Source: Variovorax sp. PBS-H4
GTDB lineage: Bacteria; Pseudomonadota; Gammaproteobacteria; Burkholderiales; Burkholderiaceae_C
Direction of reading: 5' to 3'
DNA length: 64,000 bases
Assembly (NCBI RefSeq): GCF_901827205.1
Contig: NZ_LR594675.1
Coordinates: 2,046,001 to 2,110,000 of the forward strand
Shown here: in pieces, positions 26,049 to 35,418 of the stretch
Layout of the letters: every line of letters begins with the position of its first letter
Position numbering within the stretch: position 1 is the first letter of the stretch
Made by a program: the position numbers and the translations under genes
The notes under the pieces: generated by a model
Databases searched by the model: none
The model's input: the letters and a program-made list of their open reading frames with translations, nothing else
What the model was told of the DNA's origin: nothing

Positions 26049-27431
26049 ATGACCGTTCGCACCCGCATCGCGCCGTCTCCCACGGGCTTCCTCCATCTCG
26101 GCACTGCGCGCACTGCACTCTACTCGTGGGCCTATGCGCGCCACCACGGCGGCCAGTTCGTGCTGCGCATCGAGGACACCGACGTCGCCCGCTCGACGCA
26201 GGAGTCGGTCGAGCAAATCCTGGCCTCCATGCACTGGCTGGGGTTGGACTACGACGAGGGTCCGGTCTACCAGATGCAGCGCCTCGACCGCTACCGTCAG
26301 GTCGTCGACCAAATGCTTGCGGCGGGGACCGCTTACCGCTGCTACTGCACGCCCGCCGAGCTCGACGCAATGAAGGAGGCGCAGCGCGCGCGCGGCGAGA
26401 AGGCGCTGTACGACGGCCGCTGGCGCCCCGCGCCGGGCAAGGCATTGCCCACCATTCCAGAGGGCGTTGCGCCGGTGATCCGCTTCTGCAATCCACCGGA
26501 CGGCGATGTGCGCTGGGACGACCTCGTCAAGGGGCCGATCACCATCAACAACCGAGAGATCGACGACCTCATCATCGTGCGCGCCGACGGTGTGCCGACC
26601 TACAACTTTGCGGTGGTGGTGGATGACTGGGACATGCACATTTCGCACGTGTTCCGCGGCGACGAGCACATCAACAATACGCCCTGGCAGATCAATATCT
26701 TCCGCGCGCTCGGTGCGCCCTTGCCGCAGTTCGGCCATGTGCCCGTGATCCTCGGCGAGGACGGGCAAAAACTCTCGAAGCGCCGCGGTGCCGTCAGCGT
26801 GACGGCCTACGAGGAGGGCGGCTACCTGCCCGAGGCAATGCTCAACTACCTCTCACGGCTGGGCTGGAGCCATGGCGACGAGGAACTGTTCACGCGCGAG
26901 CAGATGGTGGCCTGGTTCGACGGCACGCACCTTTCGAAGAGCCCGGCGCAATGGGATGCAGCCAAGCTCGCATGGGTCAATGCGCAGTACATCAAGGCCA
27001 AGCCTGACGCGGAGCTTGCCCTGCTCGTTGCCGCGCAATTGCAAAAGCGCGGCATCGAGTCCGACAACAGGCTTGCCGCAATCTGCGCACTGTTCAAGGA
27101 CCGCTGCGACACGACGGTGGCGTTGGCCAACTGGGCATCCGCTTTTTATGCGGACGTGCAGCCCAGCGAGGCCGATCGTGCGCAGCATCTGACCGATGCT
27201 GTCCGCCCCTCGATTGCCGCGCTGGCCGATAAGCTCGCCACCGCACAGTGGGACAAGGCATCTATTGCCGCCGCGATCAAGGAAGTGCTCGCTGCGCAGG
27301 GCCTGAAGATGCCCGCGCTCGCCATGCCGGTGCGTGTGCTCGTCATGGGCACTGCGCAGACGCCCTCGCTCGATGCCGTGCTCTCGCTCTTCTCTCGTGA
27401 AGAAATTTTGAAGCGATTACAGGCCGCGTAA
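26049..27431 (+). CDS. gltX: Glutamyl-tRNA synthetase
   Basis: Charges tRNA-Glu. The HIGH-type signature is in IAPSPTGFLHLGTARTA and the KMSKS-type in KLSKRRGAVSV. FRGDEHINNTPWQINI is also family-typical. The product from ATG 26049 is 460 aa, normal length. A TTG at 26037 would add four residues. A tRNA-Glu gene lies only 163 bases downstream of its stop. Confidence 0.96.
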   Translation: MTVRTRIAPSPTGFLHLGTARTALYSWAYARHHGGQFVLRIEDTDVARSTQESVEQILASMHWLGLDYDEGPVYQMQRLDRYRQVVDQMLAAGTAYRCYCTPAELDAMKEAQRARGEKALYDGRWRPAPGKALPTIPEGVAPVIRFCNPPDGDVRWDDLVKGPITINNREIDDLIIVRADGVPTYNFAVVVDDWDMHISHVFRGDEHINNTPWQINIFRALGAPLPQFGHVPVILGEDGQKLSKRRGAVSVTAYEEGGYLPEAMLNYLSRLGWSHGDEELFTREQMVAWFDGTHLSKSPAQWDAAKLAWVNAQYIKAKPDAELALLVAAQLQKRGIESDNRLAAICALFKDRCDTTVALANWASAFYADVQPSEADRAQHLTDAVRPSIAALADKLATAQWDKASIAAAIKEVLAAQGLKMPALAMPVRVLVMGTAQTPSLDAVLSLFSREEILKRLQAA

Positions 27432-27447
27432 ATTTCGACGCTATAAT
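27417..27447 (+). promoter_or_regulatory. Promoter of the tRNA-Ala/Glu/Asp cluster
   Basis: A perfect TATAAT (27442-27447) lies 19 bases before the first tRNA, with TTACAG at 27417-27422 as a weak -35 (19-base spacing). It sits at the end of gltX. Confidence 0.55.
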
Positions 27448-27466
27448 TTGAGGCTCGACGCCCACA

Positions 27467-27542
<76 letters not shown>

Positions 27543-27594
27543 TCTGGAAGTCGAGACAACCAAGCGTTGATCGCAACGCGGTTCTTAGGTTTAC

Positions 27595-27670
27595 GACCCT
27601 ATCGTCTAGAGGCCTAGGACACCACCCTTTCACGGTGGCTACCGGGGTTCGAATCCCCGTAGGGTCGCCA
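27595..27670 (+). tRNA. tRNA-Glu (TTC anticodon)
   Basis: 76 nt including CCA. Acceptor GACCCTA pairs with TAGGGTC, and loop CTTTCAC gives TTC. Confidence 0.96.
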
Positions 27671-27740
27671 GTTTTCACGCAAGTGGAAAAGGCACAAGTC
27701 GGCAGCACTTGGCTCTATCCGGAGCGAACGCAGCCTACCA

Positions 27741-27817
27741 GGAGTGGTAGTTCAGTTGGTTAGAATACCGGCCTGTCACGCCGGGGGTCGCGGGTTCGAG
27801 TCCCGTCCACTCCGCCA
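27741..27817 (+). tRNA. tRNA-Asp (GTC anticodon)
   Basis: 77 nt including CCA. Acceptor GGAGTGG pairs with CCACTCC, and loop CTGTCAC gives GTC. It is the last gene of the tRNA cluster. Confidence 0.96.
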
Positions 27818-27834
27818 GATTGTCGTTGGACATC

Positions 27835-27875
27835 AATGGGTTAGTAGCTCCGGCTGCTAACCCATTTTGGTTTTT
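27835..27875 (+). terminator. Rho-independent terminator of the tRNA cluster
   Basis: Arms 27835-27848 and 27853-27866 form a 14-bp stem with one G-U pair and a TCCG tetraloop, followed by TTGGTTTTT. The remaining bases up to 28045 hold no recognisable feature. Confidence 0.9.
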
Positions 27876-28045
27876 GAGATCCGGTTCGACACTAGAAGCC
27901 GCTGCGTTCTCAGCGTAACGATCACCGACGCACATGGCCAGATGTTGATGGCCTTCTCGCCGACCCCACAAGCTTCGACTGAGCGTGCGGACTCGGGCGG
28001 GCCGGTAGTGCAAGCCTCGGCGCAGGCAGCGCGCGAGTCCTCGGG

Positions 28046-29203
28046 TTAAGGCACCAGCCTCCATGCGCCTTTTTCCAGCCGGATGACCACGACCGAAGGC
28101 TGTTCGAGGCCATACGGCTGGCCGGGCCTGAAGTTGTAGGTGCCGTTCGCACCGGCAAGGGACTTCGTGCTGACGATCGCATCGCGCAGCGCAGCGCGGA
28201 ACTGTGGCGTGCCCGGCTCCATCTTGCGGTCCACCCGCGCCGCGGCATCGGCGAACAGAAGCCATGCGTCGAAGGTGTAGGCCGAGAAAGCGTCCTCGGG
28301 CAGTGTGCCGTGCAGGCGCCGATAAACGCTTCGGAATGCCAGGGCCGGTTCACGCGCTGCGTTGCCCGCCGGCAGTTCATCCGCCACCATGACCGGGCCG
28401 CTCGGCACCATTAATCCGTCCGCTGCAGCGGACGCGACACGGACGAAGTCGACGTTGATCAGTCCGTGGGTGCCATAGATGGAGCCCCTGTATCCCCTGT
28501 CCTTCAAGGCCAGGTAGGGCAGGGCGCCTGGGGAGCCTGAGTTGCCTGCAAATACGGCGTCCGGCCGGGCGGCCAGGATCTTCAGGACTTGGCCGGCGAC
28601 CGATGCATCGGTGCGGCCGTAGCGTTCGTTGCTCACCACCTTGATCCCGGCGGCGTCGGCGCTTTTTACAAGGGAGTCGTAGGCGAGGTCGCCCAGGGCG
28701 TCCGCATAGCCGATGAAGCCCACCGTCTTCACCCCGGATTTCTTCATGCGTTCGACCACGGCGTTGACCATCACGGGGAAGGCCTGGGAAACGGTCACTG
28801 TCCAGCTGCTGTCGGCGGCCGGCAGATTGAACGGAGTCGGCGAAATCAAGGGAGCCTGCATCTCCCGTGCCACCGACGCCATGGCCAGCGATCCGGGAAC
28901 GCCCGAAGTGCCGATGAGGACATCGACCTTGTCCTCGCTGATCAGCTTGCGCGCGTTGCGGGCTGCCGTCGTCGGGTCGGACGCATCATCGAGCACGATC
29001 AACTGAACCTTGCGTCCGCCGATCTCGGGGTGGAGTGCATACGCCGCACGAACGCCCTTCTCGTAGGGGATGCCCAGCGCAGAAAGCGGGCCAGAGAGCG
29101 AGCTGCTCACACCGACTTTCAGGTCGGCAGCGTAGGTGGAAGTGAGAGCAAGCGCCGCAGCGAGCAGGCTCGCCCAGCGCAACCTCGGTCTGCTGGCGAT
29201 CAT
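28046..29203 (-). CDS. ABC transporter substrate-binding protein (LivK/amide type)
   Basis: Periplasmic type I binding protein of 385 aa. The signal peptide follows ATG 29203 (MIASRPRLRWASLLAAALAL), which has AGGAG five bases upstream and overlaps the ABM gene stop as ATGA. The mature part opens DLKVGVSSSLSGPLSALGIPYEKG and has VQLIVLDDASDPTTAARNARKL. It resembles binding proteins for branched-chain amino acids, amides and aromatic acids. No permease or ATPase gene lies in this operon. It is clearly related to the protein at 32276-33436. Confidence 0.9.
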   Translation of the reverse strand: MIASRPRLRWASLLAAALALTSTYAADLKVGVSSSLSGPLSALGIPYEKGVRAAYALHPEIGGRKVQLIVLDDASDPTTAARNARKLISEDKVDVLIGTSGVPGSLAMASVAREMQAPLISPTPFNLPAADSSWTVTVSQAFPVMVNAVVERMKKSGVKTVGFIGYADALGDLAYDSLVKSADAAGIKVVSNERYGRTDASVAGQVLKILAARPDAVFAGNSGSPGALPYLALKDRGYRGSIYGTHGLINVDFVRVASAAADGLMVPSGPVMVADELPAGNAAREPALAFRSVYRRLHGTLPEDAFSAYTFDAWLLFADAAARVDRKMEPGTPQFRAALRDAIVSTKSLAGANGTYNFRPGQPYGLEQPSVVVIRLEKGAWRLVP

Positions 29204-29517
29204 TCGTTCTCCTGACGTGTCCAGACCTTTTCGCGCACCAGTTCCGCAATCTGGATCGTGTAGCTCTGGAACAGTTCGTTCTTGCCGATGGGGATTGATC
29301 GGCGATGCTCGGCATCTCGCATCCATGCGCGCAGCGCCTCTGCGTCGCGCCAATACGAAAGTGAGATCAGCTTGCCTTCGTTGTCGCGGCTGAGAAAACT
29401 TTCCTTGGAAACGAAGCCGTCGATCTTCGCCGCCGCCACGAGCAGCTCTGCAACCATCTCGCGGTTGCGCTGCTCCATTCCCGGGAGAACCTTGAATTCA
29501 ATGATGCAGATCAGCAT
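29200..29517 (-). CDS. Antibiotic biosynthesis monooxygenase (ABM) domain protein
   Basis: 105-residue dimeric alpha/beta-barrel (ferredoxin-like) protein. It opens MLICIIEFKVLPGMEQRN, with GFVSKESFLSRDNEGKLISL and W-R-D-A-E-A-L-R in the middle. Members include heme-degrading and quinone-forming monooxygenases and proteins with no known activity. It sits between a CoA ligase (12-base gap) and a binding protein (ATGA overlap). Possible role in oxidising or sensing the same substrate. Confidence 0.8.
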   Translation of the reverse strand: MLICIIEFKVLPGMEQRNREMVAELLVAAAKIDGFVSKESFLSRDNEGKLISLSYWRDAEALRAWMRDAEHRRSIPIGKNELFQSYTIQIAELVREKVWTRQENE

Positions 29518-29529
29518 GGGGGTGTCCGA

Positions 29530-31074
29530 TTAGGCAAACTGCTCAGCCGCCAGGGCGCTCAAGGCCTTCCGGTCGACTTTGTTGATGGGCGTCTTCGGCA
29601 GAGCTGGCAGCCGAAAATAACGAGCCGGCTGCTTGTAGCGTGCGAGCCGCTCTGTGCAATGTCGCTCCAGGGCGCTCTCGTGGGTCGCGTCATCCATGCC
29701 CGGGCGGGGGACCACGAAGGCGAGCAAGATTTCGCCCCGATAGCTGTCGGGCTTGCCGACGACGGCCGCCTCGAGAACGGCGGGATGTTCCTGCAGGACT
29801 TCCTCGATTTCGCGAGGGTAGACGTTGTAGCCGCCGACGATGATCAGGTCTTTCTTGCGCCCGCGGACGAACAGGTGCCCGTCCCCGTCGATCTCGCCGA
29901 GGTCGCCGGTGTACAGCCATCCCTCGCGCAGGGTCTCCGATGTCTCGTCGGGCAGATTGCGGTAGCCCTGCATCAGCTGAGGGCCTTGCGCTCGGATCTC
30001 GCCGCATTCGTGGAGGGCGAGCGATTGCCGCCCCGTTTCAGCGTCGACGATCTCGATTCTCGTGCCAGGCAACGGGAGCCCGACGGAGCCGGCCTTGACC
30101 GCATGGCCCGGTCCGTTGAAGCTCAGCACCGGCCCTGCCTCGGTCATGCCGTAGCCCTCATAGATCGGGACCCTGACCGTTTCTTCCCAGCGGCGCAGCA
30201 CGGCGACCGGCAGTGCCGATGCGCCCGAATAGCACATGCGCAAGGACTGCCAGTCCGTGCTTTCGAATCGGGGGTGCGCCATGAGAGACACGTAGATCGA
30301 GGGGCTTCCCGGAAAGAGGGTGATGCGGTGCCGTTCAATGGCGTCGAAGACGTCATCGCGGCGGAATGCAGGCAGGATCACGAGAGTGCCGGCGCAACGG
30401 GCGGCGAGATACAGCCCCATCGCCATTCCGTACGAATGGAAGAGCGGCATCGCGCACAGAATGCGTTCGCCAGCGGGGTGCGTGGGGAGCATGGCTTCCC
30501 TCTGTTCGACGTTGGTGCGCAGCGCGGCATGCGTGAGATTGACGCCTTTCGGCCGCCCCGAAGTACCGCCCGTGTATTGAAGAAGGGCGAGGGACGAGGG
30601 AGTGACCTCCTGCGGCAAAGTATCCGTGTCGGGGCGACCACCGCTTGCCTGCCCGCGACCTTCATTCATCCAGATCACCGGCAATCCCATTGAATCGGCC
30701 AGTGGTGCTACGAGATTTTGCAGTGCCCACTCTGCGATGACCGCGTCACAACCGGCGTCCTGCAACTGGAAATGCAGTTCGCGCGCGGTGTATTCCGGGT
30801 TCATCGGCAGCATCTGGGCTCCCGCCGCCAGCACGCCGAAATGGGCGATGCAGGCGCCGAAGCCGTTTCGCAGAATGACTGCCACGCGGCTCGGGCCGGC
30901 ATCCTCTCGCAGGCGATTGGCAAGGGCGATGACTTCGCTGCAATAGTCGCCGTAGCTCATGGTCTGGCCGTCGCAGACCAGCGCAGGATGGTCCGGTGCC
31001 CGCACGGCCGCCTGCAGCAGCAGTTCGACCACCGTGTCCCGATAGCGCTCGACAAGATGTGCGGTATCGGTCAT
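29530..31074 (-). CDS. AMP-dependent acyl-CoA synthetase/ligase
   Basis: 514 aa ANL-superfamily enzyme activating a carboxylic acid through an acyl-adenylate to an acyl-CoA. The P-loop is LLQYTGGTSGRPKGVNLTH, with A5 GYGMTEAGP, A7 YTGDLGEIDGDGHLFVRGR, A8 NVYPREIEEVL and the catalytic lysine in KTPINKVDRKAL. It resembles long- or medium-chain fatty acid and aryl-acid ligases. Substrate is not decided. The start overlaps the thiolase stop as ATGA. Confidence 0.92.
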   Translation of the reverse strand: MTDTAHLVERYRDTVVELLLQAAVRAPDHPALVCDGQTMSYGDYCSEVIALANRLREDAGPSRVAVILRNGFGACIAHFGVLAAGAQMLPMNPEYTARELHFQLQDAGCDAVIAEWALQNLVAPLADSMGLPVIWMNEGRGQASGGRPDTDTLPQEVTPSSLALLQYTGGTSGRPKGVNLTHAALRTNVEQREAMLPTHPAGERILCAMPLFHSYGMAMGLYLAARCAGTLVILPAFRRDDVFDAIERHRITLFPGSPSIYVSLMAHPRFESTDWQSLRMCYSGASALPVAVLRRWEETVRVPIYEGYGMTEAGPVLSFNGPGHAVKAGSVGLPLPGTRIEIVDAETGRQSLALHECGEIRAQGPQLMQGYRNLPDETSETLREGWLYTGDLGEIDGDGHLFVRGRKKDLIIVGGYNVYPREIEEVLQEHPAVLEAAVVGKPDSYRGEILLAFVVPRPGMDDATHESALERHCTERLARYKQPARYFRLPALPKTPINKVDRKALSALAAEQFA

Positions 31075-32279
31075 GAGGCAGCATCACTCACTCGCAGCAC
31101 GAGCGCCATGGCTGTGTCTCCAGCCGCGCAGCCCGTGAACAGCCCGAGGCCTCCACCGCGCATTTCGAGCGTCTCGATCAGCTCGATGATGGCGCGCAAG
31201 CCGGTCGGTGCCTGCGGGTGTCCCCAGACCAACGAGCACCCGAAGGCGTTCATATCGAGCAGGGAGAGGCCGGTCTCCCGGGCGAGGACGATGTCGTTGA
31301 CGGCGAAGGGGTTGTGCGTCGTCACGGCATGCAGATCGGCGAAGCGCAGATCGGCGCGCTGCATGGCCTCCCTCGCGGCAGGGACCGGTGCGTACGGCAT
31401 CTGCATGGCTTCGGCGCGCGCCTGGCCCGTGGCGAGGATTTCGATCTGCACATCCGGCCGGCTGCTGAGCTGTCGCGCCCGGTCGCGAGCGGCGACCAGC
31501 ATGCCCGCGCTGCCGTCCGCCGGGTGGGTCTGGGCGCCGTAGCTCACGGTGCCGTCGGGCAGCACGGGCTTCAGCCTGGCGAGCCCTTCCCGCGTGGTGG
31601 CGTGGATGCCTTCGTCGCCGGCGAGGGTCGCCACCGACTTCTTGAAGCGGGCATCGGGCACTTCGAACGGGAGTTGCATGAAGCGGCGGTGGAAGGCCCG
31701 ATCGTCCGCCAGCGCGGCGGCGTATTGCTCGTAGCGGTGCAGCACCAGGTCGTGCTGCTCCGCGAGCGAGATGCCGAACCGGGCGGCCACCCCTTCGGCG
31801 GTGTGCAGCATCGAGTGCGAAGTCCAGGGATCTCGTTCGAAGGAATCCGTGACCCAGCTCTCGTGCGCCCCGGTGCCGCCGACGCCGCGCGGATCGGGAT
31901 AGTAGATCTGCGGTCCATTCGACACGCGGTCCGCCGCCAGCACCAATCCACAGGCGGAGGCGCCGGTAGCAACCTCGTGCGCGGCCGTCGCCACGCAGCG
32001 CACGGAGGTGGCGCAGGCCTGGGCGATGGTCGGGCCCGCCAATGTCGGCATGCCGGCCAGTGCCGCAACCCAGGGCAGCCCATAGAAGGCGCCGCGCTGT
32101 GGCACCGTGGTACCGAGCACGCCAAAGTCGATCAGGGTGGGGCCGATGCCCTTGGCCTCCAGCGTCCTGCGCGTGAGCCACGCGCAGAACTCCAGGCTGT
32201 GCAGGTGCGACAGGCTGCCCTGCCAGCGCGCAAACGGAGACGACCAGTACGCGCCATAGGGAATGAAGGCGCCGCTCAT
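31071..32279 (-). CDS. Thiolase-family acyltransferase
   Basis: 402 aa thiolase fold. The acylated cysteine is Cys89 in TIAQACATSVRC. The C-terminal His and Gly motifs are THNPFAVND and GHPQAPTGLRAI, and the final cysteine loop is FTGCAAGDTAMAL. The last differs from the usual C-x-G-G-G-x-G, so it may be a diverged thiolase (lipid-transfer-protein-like subgroup). ATG 32279 overlaps the binding-protein stop as ATGA. Likely role: thiolysis of the CoA ester made by the neighbouring ligase. Confidence 0.85.
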   Translation of the reverse strand: MSGAFIPYGAYWSSPFARWQGSLSHLHSLEFCAWLTRRTLEAKGIGPTLIDFGVLGTTVPQRGAFYGLPWVAALAGMPTLAGPTIAQACATSVRCVATAAHEVATGASACGLVLAADRVSNGPQIYYPDPRGVGGTGAHESWVTDSFERDPWTSHSMLHTAEGVAARFGISLAEQHDLVLHRYEQYAAALADDRAFHRRFMQLPFEVPDARFKKSVATLAGDEGIHATTREGLARLKPVLPDGTVSYGAQTHPADGSAGMLVAARDRARQLSSRPDVQIEILATGQARAEAMQMPYAPVPAAREAMQRADLRFADLHAVTTHNPFAVNDIVLARETGLSLLDMNAFGCSLVWGHPQAPTGLRAIIELIETLEMRGGGLGLFTGCAAGDTAMALVLRVSDAAS

Positions 32280-33436
32280 GGCTCGGCCCGCCAGGCACCG
32301 CCCTGGGCCCGCACCATCACGCGGGCTCGCGTGTCGAGCCCGTTGTGGTCGGAGGCGGTGATGCGGTAAATACCGTTGGTGCCGACCAGGCCCGAGGTCT
32401 GCGTCTCGAGTGCATCGCGCAGCGCTTGCCGGAACTCCGCCGTGCCCGGCTTGGCCTTGGCCAGTGCGGCCGCGGCAGCCTTGTCGAGCAGCAGGTAGCC
32501 GTCGTACGCCCATGTGGCGAACGCGTTCACCGGCCCGGGCCGCTCGAGCTTGCCGTACAAGGCGGCAAACTTCACGGAGGCCGCCTTGACCGGATCGCCC
32601 TCAGGGAGGTCCTTGTAGACCACCACCGGGCCGATGGGCGCCAGCGCCCCGTCGATGCGAGACCCACCTACGCGCAGGAAATCGTCGTTGACGACGCCGT
32701 GCGTGTGGTAGATCGGGCCCTTGTAGCCACGCTCCACCAGCGTCAGGTGCGGCAAGGCGGCCGGTGTGCCCGTCGCACCGACAAGCACGGCATCGGGCTT
32801 CAGTGCGAGGGTCTTGAGCACTTGCGGAACGACGGACGAGTCGTTGCGCGCGAAGCGCTCGTCGTTGAGCACCTTGATGCCGTACTTGCCGCTCAACGAG
32901 GTCAGGCTGCGGTAGACCTGGTCTCCCCAGGGCTGCGAGTAGCCGATGTAGCCCACGGTCTTGATGTTCTTCTTCTGCATGTGCTCCAGCACGCCGCCAA
33001 TCATCAGGTCGGCTGACTGCGGCACGACGAAGACCCACGGATGCTGGTTGGCCGGGACGTCCATCGGGGCGAGCGAAACATGCGGCGTGCGGCTTTCCAA
33101 TGCGACGTCTGCCAGCACGAGCGAACTGGGCGTATTCGAGGAGCCCACCAGGACATCGACGCGATCGGACAGGACCAGCTTGCGCGCGTTCTTCACCGCC
33201 AACGAAGGATCGGTCGCATCGTCGAGGATGGTGTAGCGGACGGGCTCCCCGGCCAGCTTGTCCGGCAGGAGGGTGATCATGTCCCGCTCGGGGCCGCCTT
33301 GCGACGACGCCGCGCCCGTGATGCTGAGCACCACGCCGACGTGGATCTCGGCCTGGGCCGCCGTGCTCATCCAGCCAGCGAGGCAGGCGATCGAACACAG
33401 AAGCGGAAGCTTTCTCAGGAGTCGTGGTGCGTTCAC
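32276..33436 (-). CDS. ABC transporter substrate-binding protein (LivK type)
   Basis: 386 aa periplasmic binding protein. The GTG at 33436 (VNAPRLLRKLPLLCSIACLAGW) gives a good signal peptide and has GAGG seven bases upstream. The mature part begins IHVGVVLSITGAASSQGGPERDM, with VRYTILDDATDPSLAVKNARKL. It shares many blocks with 28046-29203, for example DDATDPSLAVKNARKL versus DDASDPTTAARNARKL. It is the first gene of the five-gene operon, so it receives the main transcript, divergent from a LysR gene. Confidence 0.9.
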   Translation of the reverse strand: MNAPRLLRKLPLLCSIACLAGWMSTAAQAEIHVGVVLSITGAASSQGGPERDMITLLPDKLAGEPVRYTILDDATDPSLAVKNARKLVLSDRVDVLVGSSNTPSSLVLADVALESRTPHVSLAPMDVPANQHPWVFVVPQSADLMIGGVLEHMQKKNIKTVGYIGYSQPWGDQVYRSLTSLSGKYGIKVLNDERFARNDSSVVPQVLKTLALKPDAVLVGATGTPAALPHLTLVERGYKGPIYHTHGVVNDDFLRVGGSRIDGALAPIGPVVVYKDLPEGDPVKAASVKFAALYGKLERPGPVNAFATWAYDGYLLLDKAAAAALAKAKPGTAEFRQALRDALETQTSGLVGTNGIYRITASDHNGLDTRARVMVRAQGGAWRAEP

Positions 33437-33492
33437 AAGGTGTCCTCTGCAACGAAGTGGGCCGAAGCGTTCGGCGCAGCATAGGCGAGGGC

Positions 33493-33511
33493 CCTGGCGT
33501 GCAGCGCCAGG
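33493..33511. repeat. Inverted repeat CCTGGCG-N5-CGCCAGG in divergent promoter
   Basis: Seven-base perfect stem in the 152-base intergenic region between the binding protein and the LysR gene. It could form a 5'-leader hairpin or be a second regulator site. No T-run follows. Confidence 0.4.
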
Positions 33512-33522
33512 ATCCGAAAAAG

Positions 33523-33535
33523 TGATACGCGTATA
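33523..33535. promoter_or_regulatory. Putative LysR operator around ATACGCGTAT
   Basis: A perfect ten-base palindrome, ATACGCGTAT (33525-33534), set inside a T-N11-A frame. It lies 54 bases before the LysR ATG and 88 bases before the divergent operon start. Confidence 0.5.
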
Positions 33536-33588
33536 ACCCTGGCCGGAAGTGCGCCTCGCCTGCCGGGGCCATCCCGGATAATTTCGTG

Positions 33589-34566
33589 ATGCCCTTCGCA
33601 TCCGACTCGAACGACAAGGACGACGCGTTTCCCTCGGCCGGGTCGCTCTTCGGCCGCTTGCGCATGCGGCATCTCGTCGCCATCGAGATACTCGCAGAAC
33701 GAAAGAACATCCGGCAGGCATCGCAGGCCCTGTTCCTGTCGCAACCGGCCGCGAGCAAGCTGCTGCACGAGATCGAATCGATCTTCGAGGCACGCCTCTT
33801 CGAACGCACGGCACACGGCATCGAGATCACGCCCCAGGGAGCGGTGTTGCTTCACTGGGCTCGCAAGGCCATGGCCGACATGGACGCTGCACGCTCGGAG
33901 ATCAGCGCGCTGCGCGATGGATGGGAAGGCCGCGTGCGGGTTGGTGTGTTCCCGGTCGCGGCATCGGTGCTGGTTCCGGAAGCGGTCGCGCTTCTCAGCA
34001 GGTCGCGCCCTGGCATCCAGGTGGAACTGCAGGAGGGCCTCGAGACAACGCTGCTTCCTCAGCTCGAGAAGGGTCGGCTCGACTGCGTGATCGGCCGTGC
34101 AACCCCCCTGGCCGGAGCCCGGCGCCTGTCTCACGAAACCTTGTTCGAGGAGCCCACCGTCGTCGTTTGCGCTGTCGACCACCCCTTGCTGGACTCCCCC
34201 GACTGGACCCACGCCGATATCGATCGCTACGAGTGGATCCTTCCTGCCCGATCGGGCCAGCTCTACTCCCTGGTCGCCGGCGGCCTGGCCAGGCGCGGGG
34301 CGGCCCCTCCGCGCGTGGCCGTGGAGACGTCCTCCATCCTCACGCTGGTCGAGATCCTTCGCCAGTCACAGTTGCTTTCCGCGATCGCCAGCGGCGTTGC
34401 GCGCCGCTTCCTGGAGATCGGCTTGCTCAGGACCTTGGAGCTGCCGCTTTCGGCGTCGCTGCATCCGGTCGCGATCATCACGAACCATGCGGCTTCGGTG
34501 CACCCGGCCACGTCGATGTTTCTCGACGCTGTGCGAGAGGTGTGTGCGAAGCGCTCGACGGCGTAG
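33589..34566 (+). CDS. LysR-family transcriptional regulator
   Basis: 325 aa. The helix-turn-helix is KNIRQASQALFLSQPAASKLLHE. The linker ARLFERTAHGIEITPQGAVLL and a C-terminal effector domain with GRLDCVIGRATPL follow. The ATG at 33589 is preceded by an in-frame GTG at 33586. The N-terminal extension of about 25 residues before the first helix resembles GbpR/CbbR-like subgroups. It probably controls the divergent ligase/thiolase operon. Confidence 0.9.
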   Translation: MPFASDSNDKDDAFPSAGSLFGRLRMRHLVAIEILAERKNIRQASQALFLSQPAASKLLHEIESIFEARLFERTAHGIEITPQGAVLLHWARKAMADMDAARSEISALRDGWEGRVRVGVFPVAASVLVPEAVALLSRSRPGIQVELQEGLETTLLPQLEKGRLDCVIGRATPLAGARRLSHETLFEEPTVVVCAVDHPLLDSPDWTHADIDRYEWILPARSGQLYSLVAGGLARRGAAPPRVAVETSSILTLVEILRQSQLLSAIASGVARRFLEIGLLRTLELPLSASLHPVAIITNHAASVHPATSMFLDAVREVCAKRSTA

Positions 34567-34575
34567 TGCGCACGG

Positions 34576-35418
34576 CTACTCATGATCCGTCGATCTCGTC
34601 AGCGTCTCCCAAGCGTCGATCTCGCTGGAGAGTGCCGAGAGCTTGGCCCTGACGAGTTCCAGCGCATCCGTGCCGAGAAGCAGGTGTGCTGGCGGTTCAG
34701 GGGCTGCGACGATCGCCAAAATGGCCTGCGCCGCCTTGGCCGGGTCGCCCGCCTGTTGGCCGCTCTTGGCCTGCCTGGCCTGCCGAATGGGGTCGAAGAG
34801 CGCATCGTAGTCGTGGACTGTGCGGTCCGAGCGCACCATCGAACGGCCGGCCCAGTCGGTGCGGAAGGAGCCGGGCGCCACTGCCGTCACCTTGATCCCG
34901 AAGCCTGCCACTTCCTTTCCGAGCGCCTCGGAGATGCCTTCGAGCGCGAACTTGCTTCCGCAGTAGTACGCGATGCCGGGCATCGTGATGAACCCTCCCA
35001 TCGACGTGATGTTGATGATGTGCCCCGAGCGGCGGGTGCGCATCGAAGGCAGCACAGCCTTCATCATCGCGACGGCGCCGAAGACGTTCACGTCGAACTG
35101 GCGTTGCATCTCCGCGAGACCGGACTCCTCGAGCGTTCCCTCATGCCCGTATCCGGCGTTGTTGACCAGGACGTCGATGTGCCCGTGCCGGCCGAGCAGT
35201 TCGGGGACCGTCCTGTCGATGGCATCGAAATCCGTCACATCCAGCACTGCAGCATGCGCCCGGCGGGGCACGGTGCTCTCGAACGCGACCTTGCTGCTTT
35301 CGGACCTGACGGTCCCGAGCACCGTGTGCCCCGCTGCCAAGGCGGTTGCTGCGAATGCCTTTCCGAATCCTGAACTGACGCCGGTGATGAGGAACGTTTT
35401 CGATCGAGGCTGAGTCAT
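34576..35418 (-). CDS. Short-chain dehydrogenase/reductase
   Basis: 280 aa Rossmann-fold NAD(P) oxidoreductase. The cofactor motif is ITGVSSGFGKA, with VLVNNAGYG, the serine in NITSMGGF and the catalytic Y-x-x-x-K in YYCGSKFA. The ATG at 35418 has AAGGAG upstream. It is divergent from an AraC regulator that probably controls it. This arrangement of oxidoreductase and AraC-type gene is common in proteobacteria. Substrate unknown. Confidence 0.88.
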   Translation of the reverse strand: MTQPRSKTFLITGVSSGFGKAFAATALAAGHTVLGTVRSESSKVAFESTVPRRAHAAVLDVTDFDAIDRTVPELLGRHGHIDVLVNNAGYGHEGTLEESGLAEMQRQFDVNVFGAVAMMKAVLPSMRTRRSGHIINITSMGGFITMPGIAYYCGSKFALEGISEALGKEVAGFGIKVTAVAPGSFRTDWAGRSMVRSDRTVHDYDALFDPIRQARQAKSGQQAGDPAKAAQAILAIVAAPEPPAHLLLGTDALELVRAKLSALSSEIDAWETLTRSTDHE

